In this document: piece by piece, positions 7,625-15,250 of the stretch | Layout of the letters: each line of letters begins with the position of its first letter | Position numbering within the stretch: the first letter of the stretch is position 1 | NCBI GenBank assembly: GCA_003024985.2 | Contig: PXIH01S0001040.1 | Strand: one strand, 5' to 3' | Source of the DNA: Euperipatoides rowelli | Lineage: Eukaryota; Onychophora; Udeonychophora; Euonychophora; Peripatopsidae | DNA: 15,506 bases | Program-made: the position numbers and the translations under genes | Notes under the pieces: generated by a model | Databases searched by the model: none | Told to the model about the DNA's origin: nothing | The model's input: the letters and a program-made list of their open reading frames with translations, nothing else

Positions 7625-8033
7625 TTAATATTAAATTCATTGCAACCATATATATATTCTATTATATTATCATTTGCTAATTATCTCTGTTAAAAATGCT
7701 TTGTAAGAGCTGAATGATCTATCAGCATCCAAATAATTCATTGGGACACATAAAAATAACTACTGCTACTGCTAAATCAGGTGTACTGGCTTGCATTGCA
7801 ATCCAAAATGCAGGTACATCGCTGCTTTCCTCAAATTCTTGCGCTACCTCTTTATAAATATCTCTCACTCTGAGTTTGATACATGACTAAAACCTTGCAC
7901 TATATCATGTAATTTTTTTAATATTTGAGGTAACAAAGGGATCTGAGTATGATCTAAAACTCTTATTGTTTTTAAAAACTTCCATCTTTTGCTGGTATAG
8001 TTTTCAATAAGCATCTGCTTTAGCGACTTATTT
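7625..8033 (-). pseudogene. C-terminal part of a second hAT transposase (degenerate)
   Basis: Read on the minus strand in three overlapping frames. First, the frame at 7865-8033 contains KRWKFLKTIRVLDHTQIPLL, similar to WKFLKAVRVFDP in hAT proteins. Then comes IYKEVAQEFEESSDVPAFWI and MQASTPDLAVAVV (about 7862-7756). After a further one-base shift near 7745 comes DADRSFSSYKAFLTEI (7682-7729) followed by NDNIIEYIYGCN (down to about 7635). The last blocks match the hAT C-terminal dimerisation region, usually VPVNSVDAERSFSAYK..L. The family differs from the ZBED5-like piece at 7091-7358. Two frameshifts make it a pseudogene. The upstream part of the transposase is missing because a LINE ends directly against it at about 8034. 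Confidence 0.8.
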
Positions 8034-8825
8034 TCAATCATCATCATCATTGGATCCGTTCTCCAAGGCAGAAGTTTGCACTAATAGATCGCCAAAGATT
8101 TCTATTTTTTGAGCTCTTCTTTTTAATACAGAGAATTGTCTGATGTCAGCCTAGTCCTTGAAGTCATCAAAGCATTTTTTTCTTGGTCTTCCTCTTCTTT
8201 TTTATCTTTCTGACCATCCCTGAAGCGGTGTTACTATTCTAATTCCGGCAGATCCTCTCAAGACATGCCTGGCTTATTTCCATTTCCTCTTCCTTATTTC
8301 ATCAAATCTGTCCATTTTATTTTCAACATTCTTCTTGCACACCAGATATCAAAAGTATTGATCTTCTTTTCCAAGTCTTTGGTTAAAGTCCAAGTCTTAC
8401 ATCCATATAAGAAAACTGACCAAACATACAATTTTAACATCTTCAATTTTAAATGTTTGTTAACATCTCTTATAAGTACTTTTTGATTTAAAAAATGTAG
8501 ATTTTGTCATTCCTATCCTTGTTTGGATATCTTTTGGGGTTCTTTCATCTTCCGTCATCAAGCTGTCCAATATCTAAATTCTTTCATTTGTTCTACTTTT
8601 TATTTCATTTTGATCTTGTGTTTAATGTTTCCTTTGTTACTAATAACCAGGGTTTTTGTCTTTCCTTTACTGATTTTCAATTTGTATTGTGCTCCTCCAA
8701 TTATATTCATTTTAGCAATACTCTTTCCAATTCGGCCATACTTGCCATGAGAATGGAAATGCCAGCAGCATACCTTATTCTATTAAAGTTCATTCCTCCT
8801 ATTTTTATCCTGTAAATCCCGTTAT
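8034..8825 (-). pseudogene. LINE reverse transcriptase: catalytic block and C-terminus (degenerate)
   Basis: Starting near 8822 on the minus strand: IYRIKIGGMNFNRIRYAAG, where the family has IGG..INNIRYADD. The YADD box (codons 8761-8772) therefore reads YAAG and both catalytic aspartates are gone. Further on come KGKTKTLVISNKGN and EQMKEFRYLDSLMTED (family KKTKTMVIS, VFKYLGS.IT.D), then YGCKTWTLTKDLEKKIN-like coding with CARRMLKIKWTD (about 8296-8401). Next are RHVLRGSAG-like codons, GRPRKKCFDDFKD (about 8156-8202) and the tail TSALENGSNDDDD with TGA at 8034-8036. In-frame stops (for example in LMK-stop and FKD-stop) and frame changes show it is dead. The last ~125 bases are in one frame except for one stop. 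The 3' end has GAT repeats rather than poly-A, which fits RTE-type tails. Confidence 0.9.
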
Positions 8826-9210
8826 TTACAATAGCTATCAAAATTTTGTTTGTTTATTTTCATGCAATTTATGCTGGGAATTCATTACTCTTTAAGGCTC
8901 CTGTCAAATCTGGTTTTAAATGTATGGATATTCCAGCAGGTTTGAAATCTGCAGATACAAAAAAAAACTCGGGCTGTCATACATACCGGAAATTTTATTA
9001 AAATGACTGTAAATAAACTTTATAGACATATAGTATAAATAATTATTTGTGTGTTTTTATTCCTGAATACATAAATGTATTTCAAAGATACCAGTAATAA
9101 ATATTCATAATAATAGGCCTAAGTAAAGAATGGTTTTAAAGGTTAGTATTAATTGATAATTTTACACTTATATTAATATTTTTTTTTATCTGAATTCTAT
9201 AAACATATAA
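8826..9210. other. Unexplained AT-rich block inside the LINE
   Basis: No LINE motif can be read here in any minus frame although the RT fingers should occupy this position. The sequence holds only short frames. CGGGCTGTCATACATACCGG (8970-8989) is a slightly GC-richer spot with no match I recognise. Together with 9211-9480 it forms the foreign block replacing the N-terminal part of the RT. Confidence 0.5.
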
Positions 9211-9480
9211 CTAAAACTTATCCACTCTACATAAAAGACTGACAGTTCCCTCTGCAATTAAGAAATCAAAATGATAGAGTTGACCATTGCCTTGTAATTT
9301 TCTATCAAGCCTTTGACTAAAGATCGTGATTTGATGATTGGGATATCCCAATACATGGTCTGCATTCCATTTCATTGATGAGATGTTTAGCATCAAATTT
9401 GGCAATGTGATAAAAATGTCCACCAAACATGAAATCACAGACTTAGTTATAGAATGATTTTCATCAATAGCATTACTCTT
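9211..9480 (-). pseudogene. Probable hAT transposase fragment (ZBED5/FAM200-like) lodged in the LINE
   Basis: An open minus frame of 75 codons from 9438 contains SCLVDIFITLPNLMLNIS, then ITIFSQRLDRKLQGN and YHFDFL. ZBED5/FAM200-type hAT proteins have, after the WLSRG block, LA.LADIF..LNELNL.LQGK, a spacer, then AF..KL.LW...L..GN...FP. The order, spacing and hydrophobic pattern agree, but identity is limited and the LQGK tetrapeptide is not kept. The frame runs on without a stop from the LINE's FTECLQQKNIPIG codons just upstream (about 9482-9525). It is thus either a fusion by insertion and deletion, or a strongly diverged RT segment. The hAT reading is preferred but not certain. Confidence 0.5.
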
Positions 9481-9960
9481 ACCTATTGGTATATTTTTTT
9501 GTTGTAAACATTCAGTAAAACACCATGTTGTGCTTTTCTAGTTCATCCCCGCTTGCTTTTATATCATTTATGTTATTTTCTCCTGGTGCTTTTTATTCAT
9601 GTGTTTCATTGCATGCTTCACTTATTCAATTAGTATGTCCGATACATCGATCATTGTGTCCATCAAATTATTTTTATCTTCTTTGAGGTCTTCCTGTTTA
9701 ATATTGGATCATCTGATCCATCCTGATAGAATGTCTTGTAAAAGTCTTCAACACTTTGTACAATAAACACTCTATTTCTAATCATGGTACCATCTTTTTG
9801 TTTAATTGCTATTATTTGATTTTTCCCAATCAGTTTTCTTCAAACTTTTATTTGTCTCAATTGTTTTCTTAATCAAGTCATAGTTAAATGCTCTCAGTTC
9901 CTCTGTAATGCATCTTCATGATGTTTTACATAGCTCAACATATTCATTTTTGACTTTGTT
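9481..9960 (-). pseudogene. LINE region between endonuclease and RT, with start of RT (degenerate)
   Basis: Minus-strand codons read RKLIGKNQIIAIKQKDGTM and VEDFYKTFYQD (about 9720-9838), which match the linker in RTE-like LINEs before the RT (KDG.....R..I...EFY..LY). Then KAPGENNINDIKASGDEL (about 9539-9592) matches the conserved KAPG.D.I.AE.IKA.G of RT block 0/1, and FTECLQQKNIPIG (about 9482-9525) matches F..CL..G.IP..W. Frames shift at least twice between these blocks. After FTECL..IPIG the expected KK.D...YRPISLL block is absent. Confidence 0.85.
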
Positions 9961-10002
9961 TTTCATTTCACATTACTTTTTCATTAGAAATTTAGTCTTA
10001 TG

Positions 10003-10236
10003 TTAGTTTCTCATCAGATTTATTATTCTTGTACCAGTGATACAGTTTAAGCATCTAAGATATATTTTTATAGTAAAGTTGATTTCTTCCAGATCTTGTA
10101 TTTTTTCTGTCATATCTAGTAATGTGCTGAATCCGTTTTTGAGTTCTAACAAACTCATGTGTGTCTGTTCTAAAGTTCTCCATATCAATTGATTGGAACT
10201 TCCTTTTAACAAGATTAATCCTTTTGATTTAGTCAT
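10003..10236 (-). pseudogene. LINE linker after the endonuclease (open fragment)
   Basis: A 77-codon minus frame includes ELKNGFSTLLDMTEK and QDLEEINFTIKIYL, the pattern L.NRF..L..M.E....EE.N..I...I that follows the endonuclease in RTE-like LINEs. It joins the endonuclease end (NDHRLIR, 10253-10273) after one frame change near 10235. It is the longest uninterrupted remnant of the LINE ORF, but has no independent function. Confidence 0.75.
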
Positions 10237-10870
10237 TTTGAATGATTTGACATCTTATTAGCCTGTGGTCGTTTCTTGTGTTAAATTGGTTGAAAACTGA
10301 GATATCTTGCGTCAAAAGTATGTAATAAATATCATTCTTCATTCCATTTGGTCCTCTCCAAGTTCATCTCCTGTTTGGTGCCTTTTTGAAAAAAGAATTC
10401 TTGATGAACACATTATTAATCTCTTGAAATTCTACCATTCTGTAACTTCTATCATTCCTGGGACATTGACCAAATTTTTCCCATTAAATTATCTTTTTTG
10501 CTGTGTTACTGCTTTGGCATTGAAGTCACCCATAATAATTTCATTTTAAGATTATTATCATGCAAATTGGGCACATCTTTATAAAATTATTTTACTTCTT
10601 CATCTGAATGTAGTTGGAGGGATACATTTGGATTATCTTTTAATTTAATTATAAACTTGACTACACCCTTTCTGTCTCTACATGACTAATCTTTAATCTG
10701 TTGCGGATAATGAATGCAATGTCTCAATCTGACCTGATGTATTTCCTTGGTAATAGAACTGTCCACTCTTGTTCTATTTGTCTTTCCCTTTTGTGCCTAA
10801 TCTCACTTAGTCCTACAATGTCCCACTAGGTTTTACACAGTTCTTCTTTCTGGTAACTTTGCTTCACTTG
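10237..10870 (-). pseudogene. LINE APE-type endonuclease domain (degenerate)
   Basis: Four family blocks appear in order on the minus strand. DIVGLSEIR (10796-10822) carries the metal-binding Glu region. MGDFNAK (10513-10533) carries the catalytic Asp and Asn. W-GPNGMKNDIYYIL (from 10360 downward) is the W.SP.G...NEIDYIL block with E to D and D to Y changes. NDHRLIR (10253-10273) carries the terminal Asp-His pair. Upstream, DADIIIELSQVK (about 10865-10900) matches the start region. The catalytic residues are mostly kept, but stops and frameshifts between blocks break the frame, so the domain is a fossil. Its role in a live LINE is nicking the target DNA to prime reverse transcription. Confidence 0.9.
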
Positions 10871-11270
10871 AGAGAGTTCAATAATTATATCAGCATCATA
10901 TGTAAGCCTATACTCATATATGGTTTTTGAGCATTCTCCATCCTATGACTCTTAATCATTGCCTAGAATGGAGTCATTCAAGTCTCCAGGGAACAAGAAC
11001 CATTTATATAGTTTTAATTTCATGGTATTATCTAGGGAAAAATGTCCATAACCACCATACTGCCCAATAGGTTGGTGAACCCCACAGTTTTAAGCTGTGG
11101 ACCTAGCCTTTGGTGATCCAAACATTGCAAGGTAGCAAGGGATATCATGGATTGCCTGTGACTGCTTATTCTATACGTTCATTCCAATTCCCTGTATCTG
11201 GGAGAACATTCATTAACCATAATGACTTGTGGATGCACCTTCTACAAACCAACTCTGTATATATAGTATA
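10871..11270 (-). other. Probable 5' leader of the LINE
   Basis: Compared with the surroundings this stretch is GC-richer up to about 11260 and then falls abruptly into an AT-rich TATA-like repeat, which marks a likely element edge. No protein block was recognised, and minus frames contain stops every 15-40 codons. Assignment to the LINE rests on position directly upstream of its endonuclease and on composition. It could be another repeat family. Confidence 0.4.
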
Positions 11271-12480
11271 TACCTGTATATAAAATAAAAATATCAGTCT
11301 GATTTAATTTATATTCTTTAAAGAAATTGCCATCAAAAGCCCATACAATATTAACAATCTCCAAGGACAAAATAAATGTTCTTTATGTTTAGAATTCTTT
11401 ATATCAGAGTTTTTATAACAAATCCTGACATTATTTGTTAAATATTTTCCATTAGGAAGGCTTAAAAGAAAAAGGAAAGAGAGTTTTTTTATTTAAAAAA
11501 AAAAAATCAATTTATTGCTAAATAGTTAAAATAATAAAACATGAGCGTGGTGGTTGATTTGAATTCTCCAGTTATATCATGACTGTATTTAAATTAAAAA
11601 GAAAGAAAAAAGAAAAAAACCCAGCAAAACACAGAGCACTTTCCTGCAATAGCTAAAAAGTCAAATTTTCAAAGTGATCACATGCAGAGTATCTGGGACT
11701 GCCTGAAGCACTTCTGATTTTAATATCGATCTCTATATATGTCAGACACAAAATCAAGACGTGTTCTTCTTTACAAAGAGAGGGGGCTTTAAATGAATTT
11801 AAATTTATTCAGATTAAAATATATATAGTGAGTTGTTTACAACAAATACTGTAAGTATGAAAAAATATCTTGACGGTAATATTATTTTAGAGGTTTTAGG
11901 GTAACTTGCATATAATAAGGTTGTTTGAGAGTGTGGGAGTCAAGGTGATTCCATTGTGCTAAATAGGCATAACGGGAGGGGGGATAGTGGAGGTTTTTAG
12001 TTTTACTATCAGTCAATTTTTACGTATAATTGCAAAATATTTTTCTCTCTCTCACATTTATATTGATTAAGTGCTTTAGTAAGAAGGAATTGTATTTGGT
12101 TTTAGGCTGAGTTACTTTCAATACTTTTAGAGAAAAAAAACTATATATTGATTGTTAGATCTACAGTTTATTGAAGCTCATTGCTGCTGGTTTATTTAGA
12201 ATAATTACTAGAAATTTTTTTTTTTTTTTTAATTTGCATTGAGGTATACAATTAAATTTTTTTTTCTTATCTAAATAAAAAAAAGTAAAGCAAAAGTTAA
12301 GCCTAATTTTAATTTAGAAATTATTTTATTTTTGGATATCAAATTAAACCTTTCTTAGGTGTGTTAAATGTGGCAAGGGATGGGAGAGGGGGGGGGGTCC
12401 ATTTACAAAAATCAAGCTTAACGCTAACGCTAAAATTAAATTCTAGTTGAAATATTGAAAAACAGCGCAAGTCCTGAAAG
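11271..12480. other. AT-rich non-coding stretch
   Basis: No gene or complete element was found. It contains poly-A/T tracts (for example around 11500 and 12215) and a G-rich run listed separately. TAACGCTAACGCTAAA near 12420 loosely resembles the arm of the 89-bp repeat at 1181-2000 but does not extend. Confidence 0.6.
12377..12397 (+). other. G-quadruplex-type G run
   Basis: GGG, TGGG and a run of ten G separated by one or a few bases satisfy the simple four-tract quadruplex pattern. The ten-G run may be of uncertain length in the assembly. Confidence 0.6.
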
Positions 12481-12700
12481 TTTCTGTGATAAATGCTGAT
12501 TAAGAACTAAGTCGGAAGCATGTCATTTCCATGCCATTATGCTAATGCATTGATTAACGTCTGGGCATTAAACTTACCATTGCGCACTCCTCACAAAACT
12601 CGCCCTGGACGGCCGTTGATTAGTTAATGGTTGGGCCGGTGGAAGTTATGTCATAATATCAAAATTGATGGACAAAAAGTATATCGCATCTCTTGATTAT
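12480..12700. promoter_or_regulatory. GC-richer island with homeodomain/POU/HNF1-like sites (candidate conserved element)
   Basis: Composition rises above the background and simple-sequence runs disappear. Motifs seen: ATGCTAAT followed by GCAT at 12539-12550 (POU octamer-like), TGATTAAC at about 12551-12558, and GTTGATTAGTTAATGG at about 12616-12631, which carries HNF1-like GTTAAT half sites. The last lies between GGCC boxes. No transposon motif or open frame explains the composition. A regulatory role is inference and needs sequence conservation to support it. Confidence 0.3.
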
Positions 12701-12734
12701 CATAGGGTTGGGGCATAATGAATTTTACACATAG

Positions 12735-12828
12735 TTGGAGTTATGGTTCTGAGTAAGGGTAAGGTTAGGACTCTAAATAATAATAAAAGACATCTGAGCC
12801 CATACATCATTTGTGATGAATGTGCAAG
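12735..12828 (+). other. Exon-like stretch ending in a strong splice donor (unconfirmed)
   Basis: A frame is open from an acceptor-like TTTTACACATAG (AG at 12733-12734) through an ATG at 12743 to AAG|GTAAGT at 12826-12834. The donor matches the U1 consensus at every position except A instead of C at -3. The conceptual peptide of about 30 residues ends SPYIICDECAR, with two cysteines spaced CxxC. No homologue was recognised and no partner exon was found. The acceptor is poor in pyrimidines. It may be chance, and overlapping minus frames (12773-13027) are no more convincing. Confidence 0.2.
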
Positions 12829-13027
12829 GTAAGTTTGATTCCCAGACGCCAATGTTGATTGGACTCAACTTTTCTAAGCTTAGCGCTGGGTTGCATTTTG
12901 CATAAGAAGAAAGAAGTATCCCTGAAATGATGTGCTTTGCATGATGGGTAAAGCTCTTGGAAAGTTTCGTTAAAAGAACACAAACTGGCATACAACACAC
13001 AAAAAAAATTTTAAGGTGGGTATCCAC

Positions 13028-14610
13028 CTCCCATTATAATTTACTTTGCTAATTGTACTAAAAATAATAAAATACTACACAAAGTTGTTATAATTTGATC
13101 CAACTTCGCTATATCTTCCCTAAAATAAGAATTTGTCTTTGTTCATAATGTGACCAGACATTCAAATTTAGGCGGAAAAGCTCCACGTTTTCACATTCTA
13201 CCCTGTTCACCATGGCATTCTTTAAATGCCCTGCTTTTTACTTTTCTGTTGTCCATGACGTAAATCTATGCACACAGGTCACACTTTCTGCTCACTGTTT
13301 TACATCTGAGTATTGTATTTACACACGCCTGGCAAACAAGCCGCAATAATTTTCATATTTACGCTAAAAAATGTTGATTAATTTTTTTTCTTTCGAGTTG
13401 AAATATGCTGAAATATATGTTCAAATCCTTTAAAAAAATACCTATTAGAGAACTTGTATTTTATATTTATGTTCCACTTCTGTCTCATCAAAATCTGGTC
13501 AATGTACCCTTGGATGACTTAAATATTAAAGTTGGTCCATATCCATCATCAAATGTTTATCATTTGATCCAGTTTTTCTCACCTCAAATTATGCATTGCA
13601 ATCCATTTCACGATCCTCAAAAATGAATTTTGTCACAATTTCACCTAAATTATGAAAATTAGCCCAATTTTCTGTCGTAAATTTAATACCAAGTAAAAAA
13701 TTTGAATTCTATAATAAAATAGAAATACCTGTGTATTGATAAAATTTGTGATTCCTCCTCAACCACTCATCCTATCACAATGATGTTTGATTTACTTAAA
13801 AGCCCTGCTAAAGCAGATCCGACTGTTGCTATTTTGAGCTTCCTATGATCTTCCATGCCCTGGGGATGAAGTTTTAAATATTTAAGGCAAAAGGAGTTGT
13901 GAAGTTTGCTGTCCAAATGTATAGCAAACTCTATTGCTCCAATTACTCCAGAACTGCCTGAGATACATTTTTTTTTTTTCAGAAATAATCTTTATTGTTT
14001 CACTATCGAAAAAAATACATTATCTAGCCTATATTATAAAAGGAAATTTATGGATATGTTGTGTCTGTTTGAAATGTTTAGCTTGCTTCCCAACATGGCA
14101 CATACTTGAAATTTGGCAAATGGGTAGGTTTCATAGTGTAGACAATTTAAATAGTATAAAAATATACTTTTTTGGGGGGGAGGGGATGGTGAGCATGGTA
14201 GGAGATTTTTCCATTGAAGAACGGACATGCTGCTAATACAGGATAAATATACAATATTCAAAAGTGGACAATTATATACCTTTTTATAGAGGTAGCAATA
14301 AAAAATAAATTTAATACATTATTATCAGTTATTACAATGTAGTGAACTGAGTGTAAAGAATGAACAATTAGGAAAAAGTTATATACAACAAAAGCCTATT
14401 TCTATAAAGGTGTAAACTCATCTAGTGTTCTGTTATGAAATCACAGTGTATTAAAATTATCTGACAAAATCACATAACTTGCAACATATTTCTTTTCATA
14501 TTACAACACCGTGTTAAAATACTGTCCTAATATTAACAAACTTAAGACAAATAACATCAGGTCAACTGCACTACAGGTTCAAATAAATATTTTTTAATTC
14601 AAAAATTTTG
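13028..14610. other. AT-rich non-coding stretch
   Basis: Several frames of 60-100 codons (for example plus 13405-13626 and plus 13934-14236) lack any recognisable domain and overlap one another in different frames, so none is called. A 6-bp-arm inverted repeat GGCATT/AATGCC lies at 13213-13229, and an AGGTCA nuclear-receptor half site lies at 13277-13282. Both are weak. TTTTTTGGGGGGGAGGGG near 14168-14185 is another T-to-G homopolymer junction. Confidence 0.55.
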
Positions 14611-14645
14611 AAAAAGCTATTGGAGGAGACCTCCAACAGCTTTTT
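14611..14645. repeat. Hairpin with 16-bp arms and 3-base loop
   Basis: AAAAAGCTATTGGAGG (14611-14626) pairs with CCTCCAACAGCTTTTT (14630-14645). There is one mismatch (A against C) and the loop is AGA. The right arm continues into a T run. It looks like a factor-independent bacterial terminator, but the surrounding DNA is eukaryotic. A Pol III-type T stretch or a small foldback repeat are alternatives. No transcript start or B-box was found beside it. Confidence 0.85.
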
Positions 14646-15250
14646 TTTTCTTGATTTATTAAAATATAGTTATTTCAACATTATCCATTTCTTTTTTCCA
14701 GCTCCCTTTTTGATTGGCTGTCTTTGTTTTCCCATTAATAGTTAAATACTTATCAGATTGTGAGGGACTTTAATTATCTTGAGCATATACTTGATTGGCG
14801 TTAACTGATGATGAAAGATCTTTATCCAAACAAATTTGTTTTGTCGCTGATTGATCATTCATTCCACAATGCAAGTGCTCAAAACTTCTGCTTCAAAACA
14901 ACGTTTTCGTTCTCACTTTCAATATCATAAACCTCGACTGTGTCTGTATTTATTATTTCAACTTTTTTTTATTTTCATTCATTATACTTATTTTCCTTCT
15001 CTTTCAAACAATATTTTCTTTCTTTCTTGGAAGTAATTGAGTAAGATTTCTTTCAAAACAGGATTTTTGAAGATACATTATAATATATGTGGTGAATTGT
15101 GCAACACAGGTTTCAATTCGCAATCGTCGGCACATGAGACAATGCGTGCCAAATAAATAAAGCTTCAAAATACTTAATTAAGCTTTTAAAAACTTCTCAT
15201 TTTTGATTACAATCGGATCTCTAGTCCTTTATTAAAAAAAAAAACATTTA
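14646..15250. other. AT-rich non-coding stretch
   Basis: No gene is supported. The plus frame at 14851-15036 is rich in Phe, Leu and Tyr codons from T-rich DNA and has no recognisable motif. Confidence 0.55.

Larger units (their letters stand above)
8034..11270 (-). mobile_element. Degenerate RTE-like LINE retrotransposon, internally replaced, minus strand
   Basis: In minus-strand order the region shows LINE protein blocks in the correct sequence. These are endonuclease motifs (DIVGLSEIR, MGDFNAK, WRGPNG...YYIL, NDHRLIR), the linker (ELKNGFSTLLDMTEK), an RT approach (VEDFYKTFYQD, KAPGENNIND), the RT active-site block, the C-terminal TWTLTKDLEKKIN and GRPRKKCFDD motifs, and a stop. This architecture is that of the APE-type, single-large-ORF LINEs of the RTE group and relatives. 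The exact clade is not certain. The ORF is broken by many stops and frameshifts, and the fingers of the RT (about 150 codons) are replaced by foreign sequence at about 8826-9480. The left part beyond 10870 is assigned to the LINE leader only by position. Confidence 0.88.

Noticed and set aside
8265-8815. Plus-strand ORFs over this stretch
   Set aside because: They are antisense shadows of the minus-strand LINE reverse transcriptase, whose motifs are clear.
10307-10549. Plus-strand 80-codon ORF
   Set aside because: It is antisense to the LINE endonuclease blocks (MGDFNAK and NDHRLIR on the minus strand).
12773-13027. 84-codon minus-strand gene with an N-terminal hydrophobic stretch
   Set aside because: A second minus frame is open over the same bases, so the openness reflects composition. 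The hydrophobic start alone does not support a secreted protein.
13405-13626. 73-codon plus-strand ORF
   Set aside because: Open and slightly less AT-rich, but no domain, no splice signals supporting an exon, and no neighbours.
14034-14261. Minus and plus ORFs around 13906-14261
   Set aside because: Three mutually overlapping frames without motifs. None is preferred by composition or context.
14611-14650. Bacterial intrinsic terminator
   Set aside because: The hairpin plus T run fits the shape, but everything else in the window is eukaryotic transposon and spacer DNA, and no gene ends there.
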